Assembly (NCBI RefSeq): GCF_016785095.1
Contig: NZ_JAEKJB010000001.1
Location: 62,001-126,000 of the forward strand
Length of the DNA stretch: 64,000 nucleotides
Direction of reading: 5' to 3'
Source of the DNA: Alloalcanivorax marinus
GTDB lineage: Bacteria; Pseudomonadota; Gammaproteobacteria; Pseudomonadales; Alcanivoracaceae
The position numbers and the translations under genes were made by a program. Shown piece after piece: positions 19,991-29,610 of this stretch. Every line of letters begins with the position of its first letter. The first letter of the stretch is position 1. The notes beneath the pieces are model-generated. The model ran no database searches, was not told the origin of the DNA, and was given only the letters and a program-made list of their open reading frames with translations.

Positions 19991-20730
19991 CTTACAGCCT
20001 GCTGATCTCCGACCTGCACCTGGACCCGGAACGCCCGGCCCACCTGGCGGAACTGGAGCGCCTGCTGGCCGGGCAGGCGGGCCATGCCGAGCGCCTCTAT
20101 GTGCTCGGCGACCTGTTCGAGGCATGGATTGGCGACGATGACGACAGCGCCTTCAACCGCCAGGCCATCGCCGCCTTCCGCGCCTTCGCCGACGCCGGCT
20201 CCGAGCTGTTCTTCATGCATGGCAACCGGGACTTCCTGCTCGGCGAGCGCTTCGCCGCCGACTGTGGCGGCACCCTGCTCGACGAGGGCACGGTGGTGGA
20301 CCTGCACGGCACCCGGGCGCTGCTGATGCACGGCGACAGCCTGTGCACCGAGGACCAGGCCTACCAGCAGTTCCGCGCCATGGCCCGCAACCCCCAGTGG
20401 CAGCAAATGATGCTCGCCAAGCCCCTGGAAGAACGCCGCGCCCTGGCCCAGGGCATGCGCATGCAGAGCAAGAGCAACAACGCCAACAAGGCCGAGAACA
20501 TCATGGACGTGACACCCTCCGAGGTGGCGCGGGTGATGAACGAGGCCGGCGTCACCGAGCTGATCCACGGCCACACCCACCGCCCGGCGGTGCACGACGT
20601 GGACCTGGGCGACGGCGCCCGTGGTCGCCGCTGGGTGCTCGGCGACTGGGGCAGGCTGGCCTGGTGGATCGTCGCCGACGGCGACGGCCTCCGGCTGGAA
20701 AGCTGGGAGATCAGCGCCCCCACTGAGTGA
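19987..20730 (+). CDS. lpxH: UDP-2,3-diacylglucosamine diphosphatase LpxH
   Basis: A 247-residue manganese-dependent pyrophosphatase that makes lipid X in lipid A synthesis at the inner membrane. Metallophosphoesterase motifs are in order: SDLHLDP (about 7-13), GDLFEAWIGDD (about 40-50), HGNRDFLLG (about 78-86) and HGHTHRPAVH (about 196-205). Length matches the family (240). It is the third gene of the cyclophilin operon, coupled by an ATGA overlap; ppiB-lpxH linkage is common in gammaproteobacteria. Confidence 0.96.
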   Translation: MTYSLLISDLHLDPERPAHLAELERLLAGQAGHAERLYVLGDLFEAWIGDDDDSAFNRQAIAAFRAFADAGSELFFMHGNRDFLLGERFAADCGGTLLDEGTVVDLHGTRALLMHGDSLCTEDQAYQQFRAMARNPQWQQMMLAKPLEERRALAQGMRMQSKSNNANKAENIMDVTPSEVARVMNEAGVTELIHGHTHRPAVHDVDLGDGARGRRWVLGDWGRLAWWIVADGDGLRLESWEISAPTE

Positions 20731-20760
20731 GGGATCGCGGTCGGACGACCGCGACCCTGA

Positions 20761-21363
20761 CTACGCCGGGACGCCGGAATGAAACCGGAACGCCTCGTCC
20801 GGTTCCTCGATCAGCGCTCTCTCCTTCTCCTTGAAGAACACCAGACGCTCATCAATGGGACCGTCCGCGTAGAGACGGGCCAGGCGCAGATAATCCTCGA
20901 AATGGCGGGATTCGCTTTTCAGCAGGTAACGGTAATAGCGACCCAGTTCCGCATCCACATGGGGCGCCAGGGCGGCGAACCGTTCGCAGGAGCGCGCCTC
21001 GATCAGCGCGCCGATGATCAGGGTATCCACCAGCCGGCCCGGTTCCGAGGTACGCGCATGGCGGCGCAGGCCCTGAGCGTAACGCGACGGTGACAGATGA
21101 TCATAGGTGACACCGCGCTCGCGCATCATGCCCACCACCTGCTCGAAATGCAGCAGCTCCTCGCGGGCCAGTTGGCTCAGGTTGTCCAACAATTCCGGAC
21201 GGTCCACGTAGCGAAACATCAGGTTCAAAGCCGTGGACGCCGCCTTCTTCTCGCAGTGGGCATGGTCGATCAACAGGATATCCGGGTGCGCCAACGCCCA
21301 GCCAATCCAGGCGTCCGGCGTCGGGCACGGCAGGAAGTCGCGCAGCGGGGTTATGTCAGTCAT
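20761..21363 (-). CDS. miaE: tRNA-(2-methylthio-N6-isopentenyladenosine) hydroxylase MiaE
   Basis: A 200-residue non-haem di-iron monooxygenase that hydroxylates the isopentenyl group at A37 of tRNAs reading UNN codons. The ferritin-like four-helix bundle shows the iron-ligand motifs EELLHFEQV and ESRHFEDY, plus Glu residues in EKKAAS and LIEARSCER. Length matches MiaE. I chose the ATG at 21363, preceded by GAGGTG; a GTG two codons upstream is also possible. It is convergent with lpxH and monocistronic. Confidence 0.92.
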   Translation of the reverse strand: MTDITPLRDFLPCPTPDAWIGWALAHPDILLIDHAHCEKKAASTALNLMFRYVDRPELLDNLSQLAREELLHFEQVVGMMRERGVTYDHLSPSRYAQGLRRHARTSEPGRLVDTLIIGALIEARSCERFAALAPHVDAELGRYYRYLLKSESRHFEDYLRLARLYADGPIDERLVFFKEKERALIEEPDEAFRFHSGVPA

Positions 21364-21461
21364 GGCCACCTCGAGAAAGACGGCGCCATTCTACAAGCCC
21401 GCCGGCACAAAACCAGCCCGGGTCAGCGGGCCGCCGCGCCGGGGCACGGCGGCCATGGCGG

Positions 21462-22685
21462 TCAGGTCGGGGGGCAGCCACCATCGTAGTCGGTGGGGAA
21501 GATCCGCGAAATCAGCGCGTACAGAGCCGGGTCATGGCTTTCCAGCTCGTCCCGGGTGTTGATGCTGTTGTGCAGCCCATTGGGCGGATCCGATTCCAGG
21601 TTGCTGTTGAACCAGCTTTGCACGCCCTCGGCCCAGTACTCCTCCACGTTCTCCGCCGCGTAGGTGTTCTCGAACAGGCCGTTGTCCAGGGCGTTCTGGT
21701 AGGCCGCCGCCAAGGCGGTGCCGAAGGCCGGATTCAGATCGCGCAGGGCCATCACGTCCACGGAATGGGCGAATTCATGGAGAAAAATGTCTTCGTGCGC
21801 GCCGTTGGCCTGGTAAGGGTCGCCGGCGTAGCAGAGCACGTTTTCCTCGGTGCCACTGGTCACCGGGCGTGCCTTGGTGGCGCCCAGGCCGCCCCGGGCG
21901 CGCTCGTCCCAGGTGCCGCCGTCAATGGGGAACACGGTGTCCAGGTCGGAGTAGGCGGGGATTTGCGTGATGCCCTCGCCGTCGGCGCTGACCGCCGCCA
22001 GGGTGCCGTTGTCGATCATTTGCGCGAGCAGATCCTGACGCAGGCTCATCATGCCCAGGATGGTCTCGCAGGCGTGCCACAGCGCCGCCGACGATACCTG
22101 ATCGCCGCCCAGCACCGGCAGCCCGTTGGCGTCGGCGTACTTGGAATAATAAGCCTGCTGCTCGCTGTTCAGATTGAGGCTGGCCGGGGGCGCGCCCACG
22201 GCGCAGTCGTAGTCCGCCACCGCCCGGGCGGTGAAGTCCCAGGAACGGGCGTCCGCCAGGGTCTCGCCGCTGCTGTCGGTGATGCCGTCCAGCCTCACGG
22301 TGTAGCTCTGCCCGTCCACCAGGTCGGCGTCCGGAATAAAGATGACCACCGAGCCGTCCTCACTGTAATGGAAGGAACCAGTCACTTCGTTGACGCCGGC
22401 GGTCACGGAAAAGCTTTGGGCGTCCACGCTGGCCGGGTCCACCGGGGCTGAGAACACCGCCACCACCGGGTAATCCGCCTTCTGCTCGGCGCCGTCCATC
22501 GGGCTGTTGGAGCTCAGAGTGAAGCCGTTGGGACCGGGACCGCCGCCCGGATCACCACCGCCGGTGCCAGGATCGGTGCCTCCTCCTCCGCTACCACCAC
22601 CACCGCCGCAGCCGGCGATCACCAGGGCGCATAGCCCGATCAGTGCCGGCATACCGGCGCGCTGTTTGCTTCCAAGCCAATTCAT
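21462..22685 (-). CDS. Secreted lipoprotein with Ig-like domain and zincin-type metallopeptidase domain
   Basis: A 407-residue predicted outer-membrane or surface lipoprotein. The signal peptide ends in lipobox V-I-A-G-C (Cys26), followed by a Gly/Pro-rich linker to about residue 52. A Big_5-like Ig domain follows (about 53-150, with YPVVAVFSAPVDPASV and SYTVRLDGITDSSGETLA). The C-terminal half has a zinc-binding motif HEFAH (303-307) and downstream N-V-E-E-Y-W-A-E-G (about 346-354), which could supply the third ligand, so a zincin protease fold is likely. The substrate is unknown. Flanked by miaE and an acyltransferase, with no obvious partner. Confidence 0.75.
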   Translation of the reverse strand: MNWLGSKQRAGMPALIGLCALVIAGCGGGGGSGGGGTDPGTGGGDPGGGPGPNGFTLSSNSPMDGAEQKADYPVVAVFSAPVDPASVDAQSFSVTAGVNEVTGSFHYSEDGSVVIFIPDADLVDGQSYTVRLDGITDSSGETLADARSWDFTARAVADYDCAVGAPPASLNLNSEQQAYYSKYADANGLPVLGGDQVSSAALWHACETILGMMSLRQDLLAQMIDNGTLAAVSADGEGITQIPAYSDLDTVFPIDGGTWDERARGGLGATKARPVTSGTEENVLCYAGDPYQANGAHEDIFLHEFAHSVDVMALRDLNPAFGTALAAAYQNALDNGLFENTYAAENVEEYWAEGVQSWFNSNLESDPPNGLHNSINTRDELESHDPALYALISRIFPTDYDGGCPPT

Positions 22686-22877
22686 AGTTGTTTCCCCTCT
22701 TCCATCGTTTCAGCGTGTTGTTCACGGTGCTCCGATGCTGACCGAGGCCCGTCGACGCGGATACTCCCTAATAAGGGGAGTCGCTCGGCGCCGGTTCACC
22801 ATCCGGAAACCGGGTGATCACCGACGGATACGAAACAGCGCCGGGGGCGGCCCCCTGGCGTTCGGGGAGCGCGACGA

Positions 22878-22883
22878 TATAAT
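22878..22883 (+). promoter_or_regulatory. Putative -10 box very close to the acyltransferase start
   Basis: A perfect TATAAT ends eight bases before the ATG at 22892. If used, transcription would begin at about 22890 and give an almost leaderless mRNA. This agrees with the lack of any Shine-Dalgarno sequence upstream of that ATG. No good -35 box is seen. Confidence 0.4.
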
Positions 22884-22891
22884 CGCGCCCC

Positions 22892-23794
22892 ATGGGACGA
22901 CGAACACACCCCGCCATCCAGACCCTCAAGGGCCGCGCCGCCGCCGGCGCGCTGCGCCTGCTGGGTCTGTTGCCTTTCGGCCTGAACCGGGCCCTGGCCA
23001 CCGGCCTGGGCCGGCTGCTGGCCGTGCTGCCCACCGAGGCACGGCGCATCACGCGCATCAATCTGAAGCTGTGCCTGCCCGATCACCCGGACCACGAAGC
23101 GCTGGCCCGGGCGTCGCTGGCGGAAAGCATCAAGAACACCTTCGAGATCGCGCGTTTCTGGCACCGCCCGCAGGACGGCCTGGACCGGGTGGTGGCGGAG
23201 GACGGCGACGGCCCGCTGCGCCAGGCGGTGGCCAACGGCGAGCCGGTGCTGATTCTGGCGCCCCATCTGGGTTGCTGGGAGGTGCTGAATTTCTGGCTGG
23301 CCCGGGAGTTCGGCCTGCACGCCATGTTCGCGCCGTCCGGCCTGCCGGAGGTGGACGAACTGATCAAGGAAGGCCGTGAGCATTTCGGTACCACCATGTA
23401 CCCGGCCACCGCCCGGGGCGTGGCGGGGCTGGTGCGCGCCATGCGCCAGGGCGCGCTCACCGCGATTCTGCCCGACCAGGTACCGGACCGGCGCAGCGGC
23501 CGCTTCGCGCCGTTCTTCGGCCAGCCGGCGCACACCGGCACCCTGAGTTGCAAGCTGATCAAGCAGACCGGCGCCCGGGTGTTCATGGCCTGGGCGCGGC
23601 GCCTGCCCGGCGACGGTGGCTTCGAAATCCGCGTACGCCCCGCCGACGAGGGCGTCCACGATGACGACCTGGATTACGCCCTGACCGCCATGAACCGGTC
23701 CATCGAGACGCTGATCAAGGAAGAGCCCGCCCAGTACTTGTGGAGCTACAAACGCTTCCGCCGGCAGCCCCCCGGCGGCACCCTGCCCTATTGA
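22892..23794 (+). CDS. LpxL/HtrB-family lipid A lauroyl-type acyltransferase
   Basis: A 300-residue membrane-associated late acyltransferase that adds a secondary acyl chain to lipid A. It has the catalytic HX4E motif in [11 protein letters not shown] (about residues 127-137), [21 protein letters not shown] matching the second conserved block, and the [11 protein letters not shown]-terminal motif. A hydrophobic N-terminal stretch (about 18-45) would anchor it. It could be LpxL, LpxM or an ornithine-lipid-type relative; the sequence does not tell which chain it transfers. No ribosome-binding site is visible, and a -10 box abuts the ATG. Confidence 0.85.
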   Translation: MGRRTHPAIQTLKGRAAAGALRLLGLLPFGLNRALATGLGRLLAVLPTEARRITRINLKLCLPDHPDHEALARASLAESIKNTFEIARFWHRPQDGLDRVVAEDGDGPLRQAVANGEPVLILAPHLGCWEVLNFWLAREFGLHAMFAPSGLPEVDELIKEGREHFGTTMYPATARGVAGLVRAMRQGALTAILPDQVPDRRSGRFAPFFGQPAHTGTLSCKLIKQTGARVFMAWARRLPGDGGFEIRVRPADEGVHDDDLDYALTAMNRSIETLIKEEPAQYLWSYKRFRRQPPGGTLPY

Positions 23795-23860
23795 TCACGG
23801 CACCAACAGAACCGGTGATTGCGAGTATTCACGCCATGAATGGCCACAGGGCCGGTTCTA

Positions 23861-23890
23861 TTTAACAGTTGATGGCGTTTCCGCTATACT
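23861..23890 (+). promoter_or_regulatory. Putative promoter of acnB
   Basis: TATACT at 23885-23890 is preceded by TTTAAC at 23861-23866 with an 18-base spacer. The leader to the acnB GTG is about 75 bases and is AT-richer than its surroundings. Confidence 0.5.
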
Positions 23891-23972
23891 CCGCGCGCAA
23901 TTCCAACCCCCAGACATACCCCAACCAACTGATTTCCAAAAGAAATCAGTCAGACGAAACGAGGGATTCGCT

Positions 23973-26567
23973 GTGCTAGAAGCCTATCGCAAACATGTCG
24001 AGGAACGCGCCGCCGAGGGCGTCCCCCCGAAACCGCTGGACGAACAGCAAACCGCCGAACTGGTGGAGCTGCTGAAGAATCCGCCCGCCGGTGAAGAGGA
24101 GTTCATCCAGGACCTGTTCGTCAATCGCGTTCCGCCGGGTGTTGACCAGGCCGCCTACGTCAAGGCCGCCTTCCTGTCCGCCATCGTCAAAGGCGAAGCC
24201 AGCTCCCCTCTGATCGACCGCAAGCGCGCCACCGAACTGCTGGGCACCATGCAGGGTGGCTACAACGTGGCACCGCTGATCGAGCTGCTCGACGACGAGG
24301 AACTGGCCGAAGTGGCCGCCAAGGAACTCAAGCACACCCTGCTGGTGTTCGATGCCTTCCACGACGTGGAAGACAAAATGAAAGCCGGCAACACCAAGGC
24401 CAAGGAAGTGATCGAGTCCTGGGCCGAGGGTGAATGGTTCACCCAGCGCAAGGACCTGTCCGAGAAATTCACCGTCACCGTGTTCAAGGTCTCCGGCGAA
24501 ACCAACACCGACGACCTGTCCCCGGCCCAGGACGCCTGGAGCCGCCCGGACATCCCGCTGCACGCCAACGCCATGCTGAAGAACGCTCGCGAAGGCATCT
24601 TCCCCGAGAAGGACGGCGAGATCGGTCCGCTCAAGCAGATGGACGAGCTCAAGAAGAAAGGCCATCCGGTGGCCTACGTGGGCGACGTGGTGGGCACCGG
24701 CTCCAGCCGTAAATCCGCCACCAACTCCGTGCTCTGGCACTTTGGCGACGACATCCCCTACGTGCCCAACAAGCGCGCCGGCGGCGTCTGCATCGGCGGC
24801 AAGATCGCGCCCATCTTCTTCAACACCATGGAAGACTCCGGCGCGCTGCCGTTCGAGTGTGACGTGGAAAAAATGGAAACCGGCGATGTCATCGACATCT
24901 ACCCGTTCGAAGGCCGGGTGGAGAAAGACGGTGAAGTGATCGCCGAGTTCGAGCTGCGTTCCCAGGTACTGCTGGACGAAGTACGCGCCGGCGGCCGTAT
25001 CAACCTGATCATCGGTCGCGGCCTGACCACCAAGGCCCGCGCCGCCCTGGGTCTGGGCGAGTCCGAGCTGTTCCGCAAACCCGAGCAGCCCGGCGACTCC
25101 AATGCCGGCTTTACCCTGGCCCAGAAGATGGTCGGCAAGGCCTGCGGCATGGAGGGCGTGCGCCCGGGCATGTACTGCGAGCCGAAGATGACCACCGTGG
25201 GTTCCCAGGACACCACCGGCCCGATGACCCGCGACGAACTGAAGGATCTGGCGTGCCTGGGCTTCCAGGCCGACCTGGTGATGCAGTCGTTCTGCCACAC
25301 CGCCGCCTATCCGAAACCGGTGGACGTGGAAACCCAGCACACCCTGCCCGACTTCATCATGAATCGGGGCGGCGTGTCCCTGCGCCCGGGTGACGGCATC
25401 ATCCACTCCTGGCTGAACCGCATGCTGCTGCCCGACACCGTCGGCACCGGCGGCGACTCCCACACCCGTTTCCCGATGGGCATTTCCTTCCCGGCGGGCT
25501 CCGGCCTGGTGGCCTTCGCCGCCGCCACCGGCGTGATGCCGCTGGACATGCCGGAATCCGTGCTGGTGCGCTTCAAAGGCAAGCGCCAGCCCGGCATCAC
25601 CCTGCGGGATCTGGTGCACGCGATTCCGCTGCAGGCGATCAAGGAAGGTCATCTGACCGTCGAGAAAGCCGGCAAGAAAAACGTGTTCTCCGGCCGGGTG
25701 CTGGAAATCGAGGGTCTGGAAGACCTCACCGTGGAGCAGGCCTTCGAGCTGTCCGACGCCTCCGCCGAGCGTTCCGCCGCCGGCTGCACCATCACCCTGT
25801 CCGAGGACAGCGTGGCGGAATACCTGAAGTCCAACATCACCCTGCTCAAGTGGATGATCGCCAACGGCTACGGTGATGCCCGTACCCTGGAGCGCCGTAT
25901 CCAGGGCATGGAAGAGTGGCTGAAGAACCCGAGCCTGATGCGTGCCGACGCCGACGCGGAGTACCACACCGTGATCGAGATCGACATGGATCAGATCAAG
26001 GAGCCGGTACTGTGCTGCCCGAACGACCCGGACGACGCCAAGACCCTGTCCGACGTGGCTGGCGCCAAGATCGACGAAGTGTTCATCGGCTCCTGCATGA
26101 CCAACATCGGTCACTTCCGCGCCGCCGGCAAACTGCTGGAAAAAGTAGACGGTTTGACCACCCGCCTGTGGGTGGCGCCGCCGACCAAGATGGACCAGCA
26201 CCAGCTCACCGAAGAGGGCTACTACAACATCTACGGCCGCGCCGGCGCGCGCACCGAGATGCCGGGCTGCTCCCTGTGCATGGGTAACCAGGCACGGATC
26301 GCGCCCAAGTCCACCGCGGTGTCCACCTCGACCCGGAACTTCCCCAACCGTCTGGGCCAGGGCGCCTTCGTTTATCTGGCGTCCGCGGAGCTGGCGGCGA
26401 TCGCCGCGGTGCTCGGCAAGCTGCCCACCGCCGAGGAGTACATGGAGTACGCCAACACCATCGACTCCATGGCCGGTGAGATCTACCGCTACATGAACTT
26501 CGACCGCATGGAGGAGTATCAGCAGGTAGCGGACACGGTGAAGATCCCGGTGGCGCAAGCCAGTTAA
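23973..26567 (+). CDS. acnB: Bifunctional aconitate hydratase 2 / 2-methylisocitrate dehydratase AcnB
   Basis: An 864-residue [4Fe-4S] enzyme of the citric-acid cycle that also acts on 2-methyl-cis-aconitate. The N-terminal HEAT-like domain begins [15 protein letters not shown], as in E. coli AcnB. The swivel domain has [15 protein letters not shown], and the cluster ligands are Cys708 ([10 protein letters not shown]), Cys766 and Cys769 ([10 protein letters not shown]). The start is a GTG preceded by GAGGG. It is monocistronic, with a good promoter and a strong terminator. Confidence 0.97.
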   Translation: MLEAYRKHVEERAAEGVPPKPLDEQQTAELVELLKNPPAGEEEFIQDLFVNRVPPGVDQAAYVKAAFLSAIVKGEASSPLIDRKRATELLGTMQGGYNVAPLIELLDDEELAEVAAKELKHTLLVFDAFHDVEDKMKAGNTKAKEVIESWAEGEWFTQRKDLSEKFTVTVFKVSGETNTDDLSPAQDAWSRPDIPLHANAMLKNAREGIFPEKDGEIGPLKQMDELKKKGHPVAYVGDVVGTGSSRKSATNSVLWHFGDDIPYVPNKRAGGVCIGGKIAPIFFNTMEDSGALPFECDVEKMETGDVIDIYPFEGRVEKDGEVIAEFELRSQVLLDEVRAGGRINLIIGRGLTTKARAALGLGESELFRKPEQPGDSNAGFTLAQKMVGKACGMEGVRPGMYCEPKMTTVGSQDTTGPMTRDELKDLACLGFQADLVMQSFCHTAAYPKPVDVETQHTLPDFIMNRGGVSLRPGDGIIHSWLNRMLLPDTVGTGGDSHTRFPMGISFPAGSGLVAFAAATGVMPLDMPESVLVRFKGKRQPGITLRDLVHAIPLQAIKEGHLTVEKAGKKNVFSGRVLEIEGLEDLTVEQAFELSDASAERSAAGCTITLSEDSVAEYLKSNITLLKWMIANGYGDARTLERRIQGMEEWLKNPSLMRADADAEYHTVIEIDMDQIKEPVLCCPNDPDDAKTLSDVAGAKIDEVFIGSCMTNIGHFRAAGKLLEKVDGLTTRLWVAPPTKMDQHQLTEEGYYNIYGRAGARTEMPGCSLCMGNQARIAPKSTAVSTSTRNFPNRLGQGAFVYLASAELAAIAAVLGKLPTAEEYMEYANTIDSMAGEIYRYMNFDRMEEYQQVADTVKIPVAQAS

Positions 26568-26588
26568 GGGACCCTCCCACCGACCTCG

Positions 26589-26620
26589 AAAAAGCCCGGC
26601 CTCGCGCCGGGCTTTTTTTT
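26589..26620 (+). terminator. Rho-independent terminator of acnB
   Basis: A nine-pair stem AAGCCCGGC / GCCGGGCTT with a five-base loop is followed by an eight-T run, 22 bases after the acnB stop. The left A-run is also present, so it could work in both directions, although no minus-strand gene needs it. Confidence 0.93.
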
Positions 26621-26646
26621 GTTTCCGCCGTATGCCCGATATTGAT

Positions 26647-26673
26647 GTAGGAGCGACTGGGCGGCATTCCGCC
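26647..26673. repeat. REP-like element, copy 2 (single half)
   Basis: It starts GTAGGAGCGACTGGGCGGC and ends ATTCCGCC. It matches one half of the paired elements at 48954, 56874 and 58264 but lacks the mirror-image partner. Its inner GGCGG-CATT-CCGCC can still fold. Confidence 0.7.
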
Positions 26674-26835
26674 ACCTTTTACATCAGCGCTGTAAAGAAC
26701 TATTGAAGAGGGCTGAAGCCCCCCGTCCTGGTATGCACAATCGCCCCTGATGCCCGCCGCGATCCGGTTTCCGCGCCGGTCACGCCGTGGCAGTCCCTCA
26801 AGTCGAAAATGGATTCTCGCGAGGAGGAGCACAGC

Positions 26836-27756
26836 ATGACCAGCGAAGACCTTTTCCCCACACGAATGGAACAGGACCAGAAACGGTTCACCCGGCTGGA
26901 CCCGGTGATTCACGCCCGCAACCAGGACCGCTGGAACGGCCCCCTGGGCGAGGAAGCCCTGTCCCGCTACGAGCGCGACGGCTTTCTGTGGTTCGAAGGC
27001 TTTTTCTCCCAGGAGCGGGTGCGCCCGTTCTTCGATGAACTCAAGGAGATCGCCAAGGACACGGATCTGGTGAAGTCCGACCAGGTGATCACCGACCCGG
27101 AATCCGGCGATATCCGCTCGGTATTCGCCATGCACGAGCTGTCCCGGCATTTCGATGAACTGACACGGGACCCACGCATCCTGGGCATGGTGCGTCAGCT
27201 ACTGGGCGGCGACGTCTACATTCATCAGTCGCGCATCAACGACAAGTTCGGTTTCCAGGGCAGCGGCTTCAACTGGCATTCCGATTTCGAAACCTGGCAC
27301 TCCGAGGACGGCATGCCACGCATGCGCGCGGTAAGCGCTTCGATCATGCTCACCGACAACAACGAGTTCAACGGGCCGCTGATGCTGATCCCCGGTTCGC
27401 ACCACTACTTCGTGCCTTGCCACGGTGCCACGCCGGAGGATAACTGGAAGGACTCGTTGAAGAGCCAGCGAGTGGGCGTGCCCAGCCAGCAGAACCTGCG
27501 CGACCTGGTCAATCAGGGCGGTATTCAGGCGCCCAAGGGCCCGCCGGGTTCACTGCTGCTGTTCGAATGCAACACCCTGCACGCGTCCAACAAGAACCTC
27601 TCACCATGGCCCCGCTCGAACCTGTTCTTTGTCTACAACAGCGTGGACAACACGCTGGAAAAGCCGTTCTGCGGGCACGACGCACGGCCGCACTTCCTGG
27701 CCAACCGGGATAACCACGAACCCTTGTCCATGCACGACAACATCGAGCCCTTGTAA
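26836..27756 (+). CDS. ectD: Ectoine hydroxylase EctD (Fe(II)/2-oxoglutarate dioxygenase)
   Basis: A 306-residue cytoplasmic enzyme converting ectoine to 5-hydroxyectoine, an osmo- and thermoprotectant. It carries the EctD signature block with FNWHSDFETWHSEDGMPRMR (iron ligands His and Asp in W-H-S-D), the substrate-pocket segment FNGPLMLIPGSH, the third iron ligand His in CNTLHASNKN and a 2-oxoglutarate-binding Arg in SPWPRSNLFF. The ATG at 26836 is preceded by GGAGGAG; an in-frame ATG 27 bases upstream lacks such a site. No ectA, ectB, ectC or ask_ect gene is adjacent, so ectoine must be imported or made from a distant locus. Confidence 0.88.
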   Translation: MTSEDLFPTRMEQDQKRFTRLDPVIHARNQDRWNGPLGEEALSRYERDGFLWFEGFFSQERVRPFFDELKEIAKDTDLVKSDQVITDPESGDIRSVFAMHELSRHFDELTRDPRILGMVRQLLGGDVYIHQSRINDKFGFQGSGFNWHSDFETWHSEDGMPRMRAVSASIMLTDNNEFNGPLMLIPGSHHYFVPCHGATPEDNWKDSLKSQRVGVPSQQNLRDLVNQGGIQAPKGPPGSLLLFECNTLHASNKNLSPWPRSNLFFVYNSVDNTLEKPFCGHDARPHFLANRDNHEPLSMHDNIEPL

Positions 27757-27778
27757 GCCAGGCAGAGGTACGAAAAAC

Positions 27779-27810
27779 CGGCGCCACATCGTCTTTTCGG
27801 TGCGGCGCCG
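27779..27810. terminator. GC-rich hairpin after ectD, possible weak terminator
   Basis: Arms CGGCGCCACATCG and CGGTGCGGCGCCG pair over about 12 positions with one mismatch around a TCTTTT loop, 23 bases after the ectD stop. There is no T-run, so intrinsic termination would be weak. Confidence 0.4.
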
Positions 27811-27931
27811 TTCACAAAACGCCCTCCGCTTTCCACCTTTTACAAAGGAACACAAACCATTCCCCGATGCTGGGTCCTAACGTCCTGAACCCGCCCTGAA
27901 CGGCGGCCGGGATGGCTGACAGGATGACGGC

Positions 27932-29272
27932 ATGAAAAATTCGGATCGAATCGGTTTCGGGCTTTTTTTCCTGGCGATCGTATTCATCGCGTTCGTCGGC
28001 GGCGCCTTCGTGGTGCTCACCAAGACCTACCCCTACCCCCTGTTCAACGATGCGCACAAGGCCGCCCAGGCGGTGCTCAAGCAGAATACCCTGATCGATT
28101 TGTACACCCAGTCCGACCTGTGGCGTGAAGCGCGCCGCGATGAACGCGGCGTTACCATCCACGACCCGGAACGGGCCTACCAGGGTCTGACCCTGTACAC
28201 CTCCGGCGACGGCAGCCATGCGGATCTGGTCGACATGGAGGGCAAGGTGCTGCACCGCTGGGCACTGCCCTACAGCAAGGTGTGGGAACAAAGCCCCCCG
28301 GGCCGGGCAGCGCGCCCCGACGACCACATCTACTGGCGCAAGGCGCGTGTGCTGCCCAACGGCGACCTGCTGGCGATCTACATCGCCAATAACGACACTC
28401 CCTGGGGCTACGGCCTGGTACGTCTTAACGCGGATTCGGAAGTGATCTGGGGCTACCACGCCAGCACCCACCATGACCTGGACATCACCCCGGACGGCGA
28501 CGTGGTCGTCCTCACCCATGAGTTCACCGATCGGAAGGTGCCCGCCTTCGCCAAACTGGAATACCCCTGGCTGGACGACTATCTGGTGGTGCTCGACGGT
28601 GACACCGGCGAGGAGCGCAGCAAGGTCTCCTTGTCCAAGGCGTTTATGGAATCCCGCTACGCGGACCTGTTCTACGCGGTACCCAGTTTCGCCACCGCCG
28701 ACCCCCTGCACACCAACAGCGTGCAATTCCTTGACCAGGATCTGGCGGATCGCTTCGCCCCGGCCAGTGGCCACGCCGGACAGGTGCTGTTGTCGTTCCG
28801 GCATCCCGGAGCCGTGGCTCTGGTGGACGCCGACAGCGGCGAAATGACCTGGGCCCTCAAGGGCCCCTGGCTGGGCCAGCACTATCCGCGCATAAACGAT
28901 GCCGGACATTTCACCCTGTTCGACAACCTGGGCCATTTCGAGAAGGACAACCGCACCCGCGTTCTGGAAGTGGACCCGGAGAACGACCGCATCGTGGCCA
29001 GCTATACCGGTGACGCGGAACACCCCTTTGACAGTGGTCTGCGCGGCGCCGTGGAAGAGCTTCCCAACGGCGACTGGCTGATCACTGAATCCGATGGCGG
29101 CCGCCTGTTCGAGGTGGCGCCCGACGGCGACATCGTCTGGGAATTCGTCAATCCGGTGCGCGCCGGTGACCAGGATCAGTACATCCCGGTGGTGTCCGCC
29201 GCGCAACGCCTCACTCTCGACGATCTGGACGCGGATTTCCGCGCCCGGCTCGTCCCCCGCTCCGACCCGTAA
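27932..29272 (+). CDS. Arylsulfotransferase-family (ASST) beta-propeller membrane-anchored protein
   Basis: A 446-residue protein with an N-terminal membrane anchor (about residues 7-29) and a periplasmic propeller built of repeats such as GLTLYTSGDGSHADLVDMEG, KARVLPNGDLLAIY and HHDLDITPDGDVVVLTHEF. The Asp-Gly-rich repeats and HHDLDITPDG are typical of the arylsulfotransferase family. In true ASSTs an active-site His takes a sulfate group from a phenolic ester and passes it to another phenol. I cannot assign that His with certainty, so transferase activity is an inference. First gene of a four-gene operon with two membrane proteins and a PAPS sulfotransferase. Confidence 0.72.
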   Translation: MKNSDRIGFGLFFLAIVFIAFVGGAFVVLTKTYPYPLFNDAHKAAQAVLKQNTLIDLYTQSDLWREARRDERGVTIHDPERAYQGLTLYTSGDGSHADLVDMEGKVLHRWALPYSKVWEQSPPGRAARPDDHIYWRKARVLPNGDLLAIYIANNDTPWGYGLVRLNADSEVIWGYHASTHHDLDITPDGDVVVLTHEFTDRKVPAFAKLEYPWLDDYLVVLDGDTGEERSKVSLSKAFMESRYADLFYAVPSFATADPLHTNSVQFLDQDLADRFAPASGHAGQVLLSFRHPGAVALVDADSGEMTWALKGPWLGQHYPRINDAGHFTLFDNLGHFEKDNRTRVLEVDPENDRIVASYTGDAEHPFDSGLRGAVEELPNGDWLITESDGGRLFEVAPDGDIVWEFVNPVRAGDQDQYIPVVSAAQRLTLDDLDADFRARLVPRSDP

Positions 29273-29287
29273 CCGAGGAGATTCGTC

Positions 29288-29602
29288 ATGAACTTCCCGT
29301 TCCCCCACCGTTACCGCGTCGCCGCCCTGGCACTGGCGGCGCTGACCCTGCCCGGCCTGGCTTCCGCCTATGTGGGCCCCGGCGCCGGCCTGAGCCTGCT
29401 TACCGCCCTGTGGGGCATCATCGCCGCCATCGGCGTGGCGGTTCTGTTCGTGATTCTGTGGCCGATACGCCGGCTGCGCCGACGCAAGGCCCAGGCCGCC
29501 GATGAAAGCGCCCGCCGCGAGGCCGACGCTCCCGCCGACGAGACGCCGGCCAATGACGACCAGCCCAACGCCCCCTCCACCCGCGACGATCATCACGCCT
29601 AG
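29288..29602 (+). CDS. Small exported membrane protein with Tyr-Val-Gly-Pro-Gly-Ala-Gly motif
   Basis: A 104-residue protein with a signal peptide (cleavage near A-S-A, about residue 27), then YVGPGAGLSLL, one membrane helix (about 38-58), an Arg-rich stop (RRLRRRK) and a disordered acidic tail of Ala, Asp, Glu and Pro. GAGG precedes the ATG. I do not recognise a function. The position between an ASST-like gene and an Oxa1-like gene suggests a membrane partner in the same pathway. The stop is eight bases before the next start. Confidence 0.75.
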   Translation: MNFPFPHRYRVAALALAALTLPGLASAYVGPGAGLSLLTALWGIIAAIGVAVLFVILWPIRRLRRRKAQAADESARREADAPADETPANDDQPNAPSTRDDHHA

Positions 29603-29610
29603 GAGTAACC

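Noticed and set aside
23976..26675. 899-codon open frame opposite acnB
   Set aside because: Rich in His, Gly, Val and Gln as mirror images of a GC-rich gene; AcnB on the plus strand is certain.
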